Shown here piece after piece: positions 42,538 through 54,031 of a DNA stretch of 64,000 bases. The notes beneath the pieces were generated by a model. It was not told the DNA's origin. It did not search any database and was given only the letters and a program-made list of their open reading frames with translations. Each line of letters opens with the position of its first letter. Within the stretch, counting starts at the first letter, position 1. Source of the DNA: Chara braunii (Eukaryota; Streptophyta; Charophyceae; Charales; Characeae); the NCBI GenBank assembly GCA_003427395.1, contig BFEA01000077.1:1050588-1114587 (forward strand). Reading direction: 5' to 3'. The position numbers were made by a program, and so were the translations under genes.

Positions 42538-42919
42538 NNNNNNNNNNNNNNNNNNNNNNNNNNNNNNNNNNNNNNNNNNNNNNNNNNNNNNNNNNNNNNN
42601 NNNNNNNNNNNNNNNNNNNNNNNNNNNNNNNNNNNNNNNNNNNNNNNNNNNNNNNNNNNNNNNNNNNNNNNNNNNNNNNNNNNNNNNNNNNNNNNNNNNN
42701 NNNNNNNNNNNNNNNNNNNNNNNNNNNNNNNNNNNNNNNNNNNNNNNNNNNNNNNNNNNNNNNNNNNNNNNNNNNNNNNNNNNNNNNNNNNNNNNNNNNN
42801 NNNNNNNNNNNNNNNNNNNNNNNNNNNNNNNNNNNNNNNNNNNNNNNNNNNNNNNNNNNNNNNNNNNNNNNNNNNNNNNNNNNNNNNNNNNNNNNNNNNN
42901 NNNNNNNNNNNNNNNNNNN
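42538..42919. other. assembly gap of 382 unknown bases
   Basis: An unbroken run of N. Confidence 0.99.
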
Positions 42920-42934
42920 CGGCCTCACCAATAC

Positions 42935-42972
42935 CTGTCTCTTATACACATCTAGATGTGTATAAGAGACAG
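42935..42972. other. library adapter: complete mosaic-end junction
   Basis: CTGTCTCTTATACACATCT is followed at once by its exact reverse complement, 38 bp in all. This is the circularisation junction of Tn5 mate-pair libraries. It lies 15 bases from the gap, so the assembler filled the gap edge with an untrimmed read. Confidence 0.97.
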
Positions 42973-43234
42973 ATAAAAATTGAAAAAAAAAAGGAAAAAA
43001 AAATTGTCGACAATCGGCAAGCAAATCAACGAGCCGCTTGCTTTCGACGACCAAAAAAAAGTTGAACCTACGTACCCCTTACCCCCCTAAAAAAAAAAAC
43101 AGAGTCGAGACTCGTTGACGACTAAAAAATAAAATAAGAATAAAAAAATATAAAAAAATAAGATAAGAATAAGAAAAGAAAAGACCTCAAGGCCAAAAAA
43201 AAACAAAAAAAACGCAAGGCGCAGCCCGTTTCTT

Positions 43235-43265
<31 letters not shown>

Positions 43266-43332
43266 GGTCGCATGCCGCAACGCACCGTGTCGTTCCGCGA
43301 CTGGGAAAAAAAAAAAACAGCCCCATGGTTGG

Positions 43333-43470
43333 GCCACGGCCGAGATGTCTCGGTCACACCCCAGACTGACCACGACCAAAGATGTCTCGGCCACCCCAGA
43401 CTGGCCACGACCGAGATGTCTCGGCCAGACCCCAGATTGGCCATAACCGAGATATCTCGGCCATTGCCGA
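43333..43470 (+). repeat. about 36-bp tandem repeat with a palindromic core
   Basis: Four units contain ccgagatgtctcgg or a one-base variant (near 43340, 43378, 43411, 43447), alternating with ccccagactggccacgac. Confidence 0.92.
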
Positions 43471-45470
43471 GATTCGCAGGTACTACCAGTCACAGGCAAA
43501 CGCGAAGTCTCAAGAGTAGCCTACTCCGAAGAAGTGGGGGGCTCGGGGAAGGGATGGAGGCCGAAAAAAAAAAAAAAAAAAAAAAGAAGTAAAAAAGTAA
43601 AGAAAAGAGGAACTTTGAATACACCTACGTTGGGAAGACCCTCACTTCACTAGTGCTTTAAGGAATGTATCTGGCCAGGAAGTGAGGAACATGAAACAGG
43701 TCGTTTTCCTTTTTTGTTTCTTGTTTTGTCTGTCGATCGCGTCCCGCTACTTACTAATTCTTCCCATCCATCTCTCTCTACAAGTCCATACCCAAGTCCA
43801 TACCGTACCAGTCCCCACAAGTCCCCACAAAAGAACCCCCGAACAACCCTCAACAAAATACCAAAAAAAGACTCAACCCTCCACCCAAAAAGGAAACTGG
43901 CCACCGTCCACCACAAGGCCAAACGACCAAATGAAACGACCTCTGGATGTACACTCCCCAAAGCTTGCCACGACCGCTCGCACTACCGGTCCATCTCCTA
44001 GCCACGACCGCACCCTTGCCACCATTCCCTAAACCCCGAAAAAGACCCCGCCAAACCACATTTGAAGTCGTCGACATTTCACGAAAAAGAAACCGACACA
44101 AAATGACAAAAGACAACCGAGGTAAGCGCAACCTCTGGCTGCGAACAAAAAACGGCCAACCGTGGTTGGAAAAAACTTGACGCATTTTGAAGGGACCCCA
44201 CCGATAGTTTGGGTACTGGAAAAGGCATGGCATACCCGAATAGGAAACGGCCGAAGGGTGTTTCCCGAAAAGGCAAGTCGGGCGGGTGTTGTGGACCATG
44301 GTCTGGTACCGCACTACTCTTGGGAATATCGTGCGGCACCACGGGAAAATACGAATGTCCGCCACGGCCTCCAGGTACACAGAACGGTCCACGGCGAGGG
44401 TGCATGGTCCACGCCATGAAGCCCGCATCTGGAAACTGATGGACATGCCCCCCCCCCTGCTCAACTGTCCGCCTTCTTGGAAAGGGTATGGAAACCGGTC
44501 GGAGTCGAATTTCCAGACCGCGACTATGTAGAAACGCCCCGTCACCATTTCGGCAACCTCTTTCCAAGCGCAGTGGGGTCTGGAATTCCTTTCGGGCCGG
44601 CTTTCCACAGCGGTTTCCAGATCCAGTGGGGTCTGGAAAACACCCCGGCGCCCAAATTTTTCCAGGCCGCCGGCCAGTGGGGTCCACACCTGAGTGGCAG
44701 CGGGCTGACAAGTTCATTACGAATTTCTAGGCTGAGAAAACAGAAGAAAAGCAAAAAAAAAGATTAAAAAAAATAGAGACCTCTCACCAGAAATCACAGT
44801 AGAGTGTTTCGTAGCCATCAAATCACAAATCATCTGATGGTGGTGGTTGCAACAACAGTGAACAAAGTAACCACCACATTTTTTGGAACAAACTTGACTT
44901 CTGTCAGCACTGATCCTTACACCCTCTGTGATTTAAGGAGGGCTCCACCCACTGAGATAATTGCACATCAGCAAGTAAAATACTGAAATTTTTTTATCCC
45001 GTGGGCCTAAGGCCAACCCCACCCTCCTTTGGGGTTGGCCACACCCCCAATCGATTGAAAAGATTTTGGCGGGAAGTTGTCTTTGCACGGTTCATGCCCA
45101 GTGTTAAACCACCAATACTTGACCCAACTATCGGTCGCGGAAAAAAATAGAGTAGAAACGTTTATAGTTGGATTAATTTGGGCGCTCATGTAGTGGCCCG
45201 TACGTTTCCTAAAATCGCGTCGCATTAACGGGCCCGACTTTAGGAAGTACTGGTGGTTTAAGGAGAGGAGGAGGGGAACGAAGATCTCCTTACTTTTTCG
45301 GGTAATACAAGTAAAATACTGACCGTGGGATCACGAGTACTGCACGACAGGATTTGGGTCACTCAACTACCCTACAAACTCGTTTCTATCCTATCCCATT
45401 GTCAGTGGGACCTCGCCCCTGGGGCGGATCTCGAACCCGATCGGCGTTGTTTGTTTGTTTTTTTGGGGGG
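43471..45470. other. no gene recognised; repeated ggaccccac/agtggggtc words
   Basis: 44165-44710 contains cagtggggtctggaa at 44570 and 44625 and cagtggggtccac at 44680, with open frames on both strands that overlap. 44080-44160 resembles 42325-42390 (ggtaagc-caacctctggctg). Possibly an unclassified mobile element. Confidence 0.4.
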
Positions 45471-45989
45471 CAACGAAACAATTTCCCCGAATTAAATAAT
45501 CATTCCATAGTAAAATTACAATCTACATTTCAAATTTTCATTCCATCTTTAAAAATGTCATTCCAATTTAAAAATTTTCATCTTACTTGCAAACTTGCAT
45601 TCCAAGAATAGGGTATCCCTTCTTATTTGGACTGCATGCTAGAGATGGAATGAAAGTCTGGATGAGTTCATGAAATATTTTAATTAGACTGTCATTCTAA
45701 GTAAGGATTTTCAGTCATAAATAAGTTAATCCAATATAAACTAGAGATATTTGTTATAGTAGAATGAAAATTTAATGAAAATATTTCATAAACTCGTCAT
45801 GACTTTCATTCCATCTTGAACAAATAGATGTAGTTGGAAGGGAAAACTCATATTTAAACGGAAAATTATCAAATAAAACTAAAAATTTTAAAATTAGACG
45901 AACTTTGGAATGATAATTTATAAATATGAAGGATTTTTTTTTATGGAATGTTTTTTTAACTTTTATTTCTCATGGGAATTTTTATGTTG
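45471..45989. mobile_element. foldback MITE-like element, copy 1, 519 bp
   Basis: The left end CAACGAAACAATTTCCCC and the right end (complement CAACATAAAAATTCCCAT) form imperfect terminal inverted repeats. Internal arms 45644-45681 and 45778-45815 pair almost perfectly. No coding. Copy 2 is at 51020-51539. G runs flank both ends, so a target duplication cannot be judged. Confidence 0.8.
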
Positions 45990-46544
45990 GGGGGGGAAGT
46001 AAAGCATTTCTATTATCAATGTTCAACATTGAGGCCGAGAATCCTCACAAACAACCCGGAAATACCTGAATCCTTGTAATATTATCCGATTTCGCTTCTG
46101 GTTTTTACAATCAAGCTTCTCTCCCTGTAGCTGTTAAAAGAAGTTTTGTCGAGCTCTCTACTCTTCAGAAGTGACTCCTGTGAAACGAGTCTACTATGCT
46201 ACCAATTGCCTGAGATGGTATAATTCGACCTTCCTGGAGCATAACTCCCTGTTCTCATTGCACTCCCTCCACATACCCCGGTTCCCCAAATCTTTTAGCC
46301 AGACTGCCTGCCTAGCTGCGGCTAATCGTACCGAGTGCACTGGTACCTACTCCTGTGTCTCTTTCACTCAGTCACAAAAAAAAACAATTTGCCTTTCTCG
46401 TTTATTTTTACCAACCAAACCGAAGTTTTACCTCTGCACCACGTTTACTGGAACCACCTGATACCACGCATACTACTCCGGGGTTGCACCACCTTCCCGA
46501 TCCAATCCGCTTTGATATACTATTTGATACGATTTCAAATGAGC

Positions 46545-47143
46545 GATTTTGTTGCCTTGCCTGAAGTCCCTTTGCCTTTGAAACACGCTTTGTTTCTGAT
46601 TTCCCAGATCACCGAGATAATGATAACTTTACAGGCCTTAGTAACGTACCCACATCCTTCTGCAATCAAAATGTTATGTGGGATGATGCCCAACAACGCC
46701 CAGTCCTTATCCCATTGCCATTCCCATTCTGCAAAAACCTGCTAATGAGAAGTCCATCATTCACAGATTATGTGTGAGGCAGGGCAGTCCCACCAGAGGT
46801 GAATTGTTGATTCGAGCGACCACACACATCTGTTGGATGACATACGAACTTGCATTCCTTTCCTGGTCAGCCAAACTGCAGAGGGTGTTACCAACAACGA
46901 GAGGAGCCACATGGTGGCTGCGTGTCTCTGAGATGGCAGTAGTTTCATCCGCTTCCATAGATGGGGTAGGCCCACTGCCACCTTATCTCCAAAAAGGTTC
47001 ATCACCATTTCCCATCGTGCTACAACTACTGCAATTGGGAGTCTCGTTGGGGCGAGTAGCTTCTTAGCTTCCTGCATTTTATCCATGGGCAACGTGCCTC
47101 CTCCTTGGGCAAGCCCTCTCCATCCCCAAGCAGCGGGGTCCAA
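46545..47143 (-). pseudogene. LINE copy 2 ORF2 C-terminal region
   Basis: Minus frame to 46757: MWLLSLLVTPSAVWLTRKGM, CVWSLESTIHLWWDCPASHI, the zf-RVT-like segment. Another frame continues with EWEWQWDKDWALLGIIPHNI and VIIISVIWEIRNKACFK. The first Cys of the finger appears lost. Confidence 0.8.
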
Positions 47144-47990
47144 GTTCCTTTTACTGATAGGTGTGCCAACTTTAGTGAAGTAACGGGTGCTTGTTCCCCA
47201 GCCATTCGTTCCTCCACTCTGATTTGCGTGAGCGCAGCTCCTAGTGGAGGGGGGGTGTTGTTCGCTGTCCTAGTCAGACATTCTGTGTGTGACTGCCTCA
47301 TCTACTCCTGGAAGATTCTCGCCCCATGCAGTGAGTATTCCTGTAGTTTCCAGCACAGTAAGGCGCCAACTTGTTCTATAAGCATGTACCAGGTCCCTGG
47401 TGGGTCGAGGCCATCTGGTTGCAAAATTGCTTTCCAGGCTTCTGGAATAGCCTGTGTCTCAACTTCCATTTTCTCTTCCACCCGGTGCAGGTTGCCCAAC
47501 TTCATTCTTAAAACCTCCACCGAGGCCCATTGTCCTACCAATGATTCCCACAGGTCTCGATTCACAGTACACATCTCCTGATCCAGTTGTCTCCGAAGGA
47601 GCCGCTTTCTCTGTTGGCTCTGAACATTCTTCCTTCTGAGTCAAACACCTGAGGATTGTCAAACATGAGTTGTAGTAACACCTCTTCCTTGGTTACAGGT
47701 TCCACCCAAACGTTGGGTTTTACCTTTCTCCAAGCATAAGTCACCCCTGCCCAAAATGATGAACGTATCTTGCGACTGAGAAACGAGTCAAGTTGCAGCC
47801 ATAACCATGCGTCTTCTGGGCGTGGCAGGTCTCATTCCTCAGAGAGGATGTGTTCCGCCAATTGCCCCCAATGGTCCAGTCCACCGCGGCTCACCGCTTT
47901 GAGAATCCAATTGGCCAACAGTAAAAGATTGAGTCTTAGTGGGTCACATACTCCTAATCCTCCTTTCTCCCTGGGCTGCACTATCAACTC

Positions 47991-48560
47991 TCACACGACC
48001 TTTGACATGAACCCGTCTTCTGGGTTAGCCTTCGGTTTCCAAATAAATTTTGTCGCCAATCTGCTAATCAATGTTAATAAGGACTTGCTCATCAGCCTGA
48101 CCGAGCCCACAAAGCAGAGAAGGGAGAACAGTGAGGCATTGACAACCATCACTTGTCCAAAAATAGACAGGTGTGGGGTCGAGGCCCACGATTTCACACA
48201 TGTTATAAGCTTGTTCTGAATGGTTTCCTCCTCAATTCCCTGACACCCTTCCATCGCGACCATGACTCCCAAAAAACGTTCTGCTTCCCCTTTCTCAATT
48301 CGTTTCATGCCCCTGTCAGTTTCCAACAAGAGTGACTGGGGGAGAAAGTAGACCGATTTCCCCCAGTTTATTGTTGTTGATGAAAACAGGCAATATTCAT
48401 CCAGCAGTTGCTTTAAAGCCTCCAGGGCGGTCGTCGAGTTTTCACAGATCATCCGCAAGCACCTTTACCCTGCATTCCGAGGTATGGAGGGCTAGCCCAC
48501 AGATTTTTGGCCGTTGTCGGATATTGCTCATGATAACTTCCAATTGTAGGACGAAAAGGA
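47991..48560 (-). pseudogene. LINE copy 2 RT motif B-C and thumb
   Basis: ICGLALHTSECRVKVLADDL is followed by a frame change right after LADD, then ICENSTTALEALKQLLDEYC, INWGKSVYFLPQ, ERFLGVMVAMEGCQGIEEET and IFGQVMVVNASLFSLLCFVG. The order matches LINE copy 3. Confidence 0.88.
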
Positions 48561-48741
48561 TCGGCGTTGTTTGTGAGGAATTCGGCCTCATGGATTTTTT
48601 TATTTTTTTTTATGGAAGAATTGTATCCATGTATTGTAAACGGAAGGAAAATCCGGGTAGACTGTGAGGACGGACTCAACTGTTTCATGAGAATATAAGC
48701 CTTGGGCATTGGGCCCGCGTGTCGTTTAAAAAAAAATAAAA

Positions 48742-48783
<42 letters not shown>
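48742..48783 (+). repeat. (AAT)n microsatellite
   Basis: About 13 aat units between LINE copies 2 and 3. It may derive from the A-rich tail of copy 3. Confidence 0.95.
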
Positions 48784-48784
<1 letters not shown>

Positions 48785-49281
48785 TAAATAAAATATTAAA
48801 GAATTATAAAATCGAAGGAGAGGCCGAAGAATATCCTCAACAAACAACCCGGAAAATATATGAGTCCATTACCCAGCTTAACCTTGTACTGGAAACCGGG
48901 TCCTGCGTCCCATACCTTCCTAAAAATGACAATGCTTCCAAAGTGAACTTGAAGCCCAGTAAAAAAGGATAATCTCCACCTAGAAGCCCCAAAGCCCCAA
49001 ATCCATCTCCAATCTTAAAGTAAGACTAGCCTAAACTACCTTGTCACCTTGGTTAACTAAAGTAACCCCTGTTTGGAAAATTACCAAGGTCTGCCTAATC
49101 TGTCAGAGTAGAACCATCTCCTGAAGAGTGGTTTGCCTGTCGTTCCTCATCACGGAGTGCCTTGCCCTCTTAGATGAGGAAGTAGCCAATGACAAATCAT
49201 CAATTTCCCATCCTGCGAAATAGTTGCCAGCTGACCATCTGCAACCCATGTGCATTCAAACCATAGTGGACCTTTCCTCTC

Positions 49282-50998
49282 TCAGTCCGCCAGGATTATA
49301 AACCGGATCTGTGTTCCGATTGCCCACTTTTGTTCCTCAGATTGTGAGGGCTTGACTCGAAAAAGTTTTTGATTTCGCGCGTGTTTGATCACCCACATGA
49401 TAACTCCCCTGCAGACCTGGGCTACGTAGCCCCATCGGGAGTCGTACGATATTGGGATGTCCCTGCGCCCAGAGCGAAGCCATGAATCCAACAATGGGAT
49501 ATCAGAACCTCTCAATTTGCACCAGTGCTTCCTCCACCACTGCCAAATCAGCAGGGAAGTTGGGCAGTCGATCCAGAGGTGGGAGGTATTCTCCTAGGCC
49601 CAAGTGCATCACTGGCAAGATGTACAATGTTTATACCCCTTAAAGATAGCCAGACAGCTGAGGGGACAAACTGCATCGACTGAAGCCATAGTAGATTGAC
49701 CGCATTTTGGTCAGGGAGCTTTTCTACTTGCTTCCAAAATTTTAGCAGGTTGGCCTCCATGATAGGATCCGCTGGGAAATCTCTCCACCTTTGGATTGTT
49801 GTTACCAACTGAGTTTTGGTGACTTTATTCAACTGAAGTGCTCTCCCAACCTTGGTATTGTAGTGACTCATTGGAGTGAAGGTTCGTGGTTTTATCCACA
49901 CTCTCCCATCCAAATAGGTAAGGTTTCATTTTGAAGTTGGATGCATGATGACCACCTGTGCAAGTCTCTTTACCTTTTGTCCCAATACTCTGGCTTCTGC
50001 CAAGTCTTCATTCAGTCTGCCAAATTCTTCACCTTCAATCTCAAGAGATCTTCAGTTTTTGTGCTGGTCTGGCGGGTCCAGATTTGAACCTTGGTTCCTG
50101 CATGGAAAGGGGGGCCTAGGACTCAACAAAGTTCCATAGAGCAGGATGGGGAGACAAACAATTTGTCAATAGTTGGGTGACGTGTTGGTTGAAGGCTCAA
50201 GATCCAAGCTGGAGGAACAACCATTTTTAGTGATTCATACTTGACTCCCATGCTGTGTAATATTGGCAGCTTCCTACAAAGGGTGTCTTGTCTGTTCCAT
50301 TCATGAGTAGAATCATCCCATACAACCCTGAGGTGTGACACTCCTTTAGTCGACCAGGCTTTATCGAAATTTCAGCAGCTGGGAAAACCTCTTCATTCCT
50401 CTGCAAGATGTGAGGGTTATCGAAAATGGGCTGGTTTAAAAATTTCACCCGAGTGATTGGTTCCCTCATGGTGGATGGGCAAAGTTTGTTCCAAGCATAT
50501 AAAATGTGACATCATACAGTGGATTTGGGTCTGCGCTGTGTGAAGGAAGGTAAGCACATGCATGACCAAATGTCTAAGTGGTTGTGAAATCCTCAGTCTG
50601 AGCCCAGTAGATATTCTGCCAACAAAATCCACGTATTTAGGGGGGGTGTCATCATGGCCATCACTGACCAGTTTGTGAGGAGAGTGAGATTCTGTTGTTT
50701 TCGGTCTAATATGCCAAATCCACCTTGCTTCTTCGAAGTTGCTAAAGTTTCCAAGGCGACCTTACACAGAAAACCCTCGTCCTCCTTCCAAAGAAAATTA
50801 GTTATAGCCCTTCTAATAAGAACGTAAGTTGCAGCCGCCATTAAATGAACTGCTAATACAAACCAGAGTGTTGAAAACGCGACAGCGGATAAAACCAAGG
50901 CACGACCAAAGAGGGACAAAAATTTGTCTCTCTCCTCCTAGTTTTTCTGTTACTTTATTTTCGAGCAAATTATCTCGGATACTAGAGCAATTAGTCAT
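49282..50998 (-). pseudogene. LINE copy 3 RT thumb and ORF2 C-terminus
   Basis: Minus frames: SSIRDNLLENKVTEKLGGER, LFGRALVLSAVAFSTLWFVL, ITNFLWKEDEGFLCKVALET and KKQGGFGILD. The C-terminal part continues as ENTSHLWIDCPTSLLIWQWW and RGVIMWVIKHARNQKLFRVK, the finger and IWxxRN-type end. It is broken into at least five frames. Confidence 0.86.
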
Positions 50999-51019
50999 GG
51001 TAACTTGTATACCCTACAT

Positions 51020-51539
51020 AACATATTTTTTTCCAGAATTAAATCATCATTTTATAGTAAAATTACATTTTAAATTTTAAAATTTCATTTCATCTTTAAA
51101 AATGGTATTCCAATTTGAATTTTTTTTGTCTTACTTGAAAACTTTCCTTCCACAAATTGTGTATCCCTTCTTATTTGAACTGCGTGCTAGAGATGGAATA
51201 AAAGTCTGGATGAGTTCATGAAGTATTTGAATTGGACTGTCATTCTAAGTAAAGATTTTCAATCACAAATAGGTTAAACCAATATAAATTAGAATATATT
51301 TGTTATAGTAGAATAAAAGTTTAATTAAAATATTTTATAAACTCGTTCAAACTTTCATTCCATCTTGAACAAATAGATGTATTTGGAAGAGAATTTTCAT
51401 ATTTAGACGGAAACTTATCAAATAAAACTGAAAATTTTAAAATTTGACGAATATTGAAATGATAATTTATAAATATAAAATATTTTATTTTTATGGAATA
51501 TTTTTTCAACTTTCATTTCTCGTGGGAATTTTCATGTTG
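51020..51539. mobile_element. foldback MITE-like element, copy 2, inside LINE copy 3
   Basis: 520 bp, alignable along its length with 45471-45989 (tatcccttcttatttg-actg, gatggaat-aaagtctggatg, tcattccatcttgaacaaat). On its right LINE RT ends at SSERL. On its left it resumes at VM-stop-GIQV. In LINE copy 2 the same place reads ERFLGVMVAM. Confidence 0.87.
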
Positions 51540-51544
51540 CAGTC

Positions 51545-52130
51545 TTTCAGAAGAGCCCACCAGTGCTAACTTCATGCCCCAATCCCTCACGAAGTTAAAT
51601 GGTTCCGCAAGGAGGACTACTTTCTTGTTTCAATTAATGGATGCATCAAACATGAGGCAGTAGTCGACTAATACCACCTGCAGCTCTGTGACTGACTCAA
51701 TCGAATTTTCACATGCGACAGTAAGATCATCAGTTATCGCTCCCCTTTTCCATTGGAAGGAGGGGGGTATTATCAAGTCCCGGATAGCATTGTTCTAACA
51801 GATGTTATTGAACAACACCTCAAGTTGCAGCACAAACAACAATGGTGCCAAAGGACAACCTTGCCGCAAAGATCGGGTTAGGTCTAACTTGAATACGCAT
51901 GAAAAACACCCATTCACATCATTTACCACTGTTGTGCCTCGGGAATACATGACTTTGACCAGTTTACAAAATACGTCTCTAAACCTCGTGTGGGTCAGCG
52001 TAGTAGCAACAAAGGTCTAACCTACCTTCTCGTACACTTTCTTCATATCCAACAAGAGAACAACCACTTCCTTTTTTTCCATGCCGATAACTTATAGAGC
52101 TTGCATTATTGCTAGGATGTTTTCGAATAT
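51545..52130 (-). pseudogene. LINE copy 3 RT palm (motifs A-C)
   Basis: Minus frames: VVVLLLDMKKVYEKVG (motif A, D-x-x-K-x-Y), SLRQGCPLAPLLFVLQLEVL (motif B), ITDDLTVACENSIESVTELQ (motif C, with Ala-Asp-Asp changed to Thr-Asp-Asp) and FVRDWGMKLALVGSSERL. Stops separate the motifs. Confidence 0.85.
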
Positions 52131-52165
52131 CGATTTTCCATTTACAAATGCTCCTTGTTCTTGAC

Positions 52166-52447
52166 CTATGTAATTGGAGGATGGCGAGCCAGCCCGATAG
52201 CCAAGGCTTTGGCGATGATTTTATGAGCTACATTCAGTAAAAAAATCAGCCGTCGATGACGGATTTCCTTTTTATCACCATTTTTGTATAACAATGAGAC
52301 AATGTTTTTTAGCAGCCTCTTTGGGATCTTGCCCTCTAGGATTGCATAACTGCAGATCATTGTTAATACTATACCCATGGTTTCCCAAGTAGCAAAGAAC
52401 AGTTTAACCGGGAGGCCATCAATACTTGGACACTTCCCGATTAACAT
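52166..52447 (-). pseudogene. LINE copy 3 RT fingers
   Basis: Minus frame: LIGKCPSIDGLPVKLFFATW, KIPKRLLKNIVSLLYKNGDK, KEIRHRRLIFLLNVAHKIIA. This is the GK-P-DGLP...GD...R-I-LLN...K block of LINE RT. Confidence 0.9.
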
Positions 52448-52759
52448 ATGTTTTGCTGCATGATGGAGCTGTTATCTTAACATGAATTCTCTTAAAATTG
52501 GAAACTTATGTTTTTTTTAAGATTTTCAATATCCACTTTGCCTGTTGTGGAAATACTGACGTTAGTCCAATCCCAAAAAACCGAGTAGATCGTCAGATCT
52601 GAGTCAAAATAATAAGTTGGCCTAACAATACTCAGTATGTCAAAAAAGTACTCAGCCGCATATGAACACATCTCAGAGGTGGTAACGGCAACGGGAGTGT
52701 CTGGTGCAAAGGGGTGGCAAAGTTCTCTAGGAGTGCTTTGGTACCTTTAAGTAGAAGGT

Positions 52760-53190
52760 AACGAAAAATAGTTTTTGTCATGGTGTCTTACCATTTGATC
52801 CCCCGAATCATCAGCCAATCCAGCCATTGAGTCTGACGTTGTACCTCAATTGCTTCTAGATGTACTAATACATTCTTTGTGATTTTTGTCCAGTGCATAT
52901 CACCATACGGGTCTTCCTCAATCTTGGCTTTGACATTCCTAATTTTTTGTTTCAGTTTTTCTTATTTTTTATTGCGTTGTCCTACTTTGATATGAGAAAA
53001 TACATCCAAAGCAGGTAATAGGGGTTTTGCCTCTTCCCATTTCTTAACTTATTTCTTTACCCACATGACAATGCCTTCATCCTTTTGATGGGACATATGC
53101 AATCACAAAGTCCCTCGGTATTTTCGCTTATGTTCCCCAGAAATCGCGTTCAACAAGATAGGATAGTGATCCGAGAGATTTGCAATATGC
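52760..53190 (-). pseudogene. LINE copy 3 endonuclease end and linker
   Basis: Minus frame: NLSDHYPILLNAISGEHKRK (SDHxPI closes APE-type endonucleases), KKWEEAKPLLPALDVFSHIK, VKAKIEEDPYGDMHWTKITK, EVQRQTQWLDWLMIRGIKW. This is the usual helical linker before LINE RT. Confidence 0.82.
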
Positions 53191-53326
53191 AGATCTGACC
53201 ACATACATCGGTCTCATTGTACGCACGACATTTTATCCTTTTGCCAGCAGTCCGATTTCTCCGTCTTCACCATCTTCAAAAGAGTCAACGTGGAGGACTT
53301 GAGCGGTTGACACCCAACAATTTTGC

Positions 53327-53704
53327 ATGACTTTTTTTCCCTTCAATGTGTGTCGTCGAAACCGCTTTGCGCAACACTATGCGCTCACTCGCACAAATAC
53401 TTGCCCTTCTGTGCACCACCAATTTTGTCGACGGATGACAAGTTGTGGTGGGGAACCTACTGGCATACATTTCCAAGTGATTCTCAAGTTTCGCACACAA
53501 CGGTACGATGACAACAACACACCGCTATTGTATTTCAGCATTCAAGTTGGACAAACGTCCTGCAACGCTTTGTTAGATAGAGGCACAACTCACAATTTTA
53601 TGAGCCAATCATTTATGCAAAGGACCGTCCTTGGTGCACAAGTTCGAAGGAAGCTACATCCTACGGCGATCAAGATGACAGACGACCGCGAACCAACTTC
53701 TTGA
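53327..53704 (+). pseudogene. gypsy element 2 protease
   Basis: Frame: YFSIQVGQTSCNALLDRGTT HNFMSQSFM. The active-site loop expected as D-S-G-A-T-H-N reads D-R-G-T-T-H-N, so Ser is Arg. The second block follows in another frame as NSNFDIILGLPWLP-like sequence ending in a stop near 53808. Confidence 0.83.
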
Positions 53705-54031
53705 TCGATATGTCAAGGCCATGATGGTTTACTTCGCGCCACATGCACACAAGGCCGTCACGTTTGACATGGTGAACTCTAACTTCGACATCATTTTGGG
53801 ATTACCTTGACTCCCGAGTGCGGGTCACAAGATCAACTTCCATCGGTGAACGCCTATCATTAGCGACTCGGTGCCGAAGTTTTGTGTACCATCTCTCGTC
53901 CATACCCGTCAATCCGGTGCCAAGTTGTCACAACCAAGTCTTTTCGGGCCACTTATGCTTACAAGCAGACCGAGGCGATCGACCTTTGTTTTTTTTAGAC
54001 CGTCACGACGACTAAGTCTTCATCTACGGAT

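Larger units (their letters stand above)
46020..48600 (-). mobile_element. LINE copy 2, minus strand, 5'-truncated
   Basis: From right to left: RT motif B end (FVLQLEVIMSNIRQRPKICG), LADD, thumb, then a C-terminal region ending VIWEIRNKACFKGKGTSG near 46.55 kb, and a 3' part with cctcacaaacaacccgg that recurs at 48.83 kb. It starts inside RT at about 48600. Frameshifts and stops are present. Confidence 0.9.
48815..53290 (-). mobile_element. LINE copy 3, minus strand, nearly full ORF2, split by a MITE
   Basis: From right to left: endonuclease end with SDHYPI, the linker to RT, RT fingers and palm, thumb and C-terminus, then the 3' word ggaaaccgggtcctgcgtcc (on the plus strand, 48892-48911). 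A 520-bp MITE sits at 51020-51539. The right edge abuts gypsy element 2 at about 53290, where the endonuclease start is missing. Confidence 0.92.

Noticed and set aside
42412-43065. A 217-codon and a 177-codon ORF across the gap
   Set aside because: Both are mostly unknown residues from N bases and include peptide encoded by library adapter.
45465-45996. GGGGGG target duplication around MITE copy 1
   Set aside because: It sits in homopolymer runs, and copy 2 has no such flank, so it cannot be distinguished from chance.
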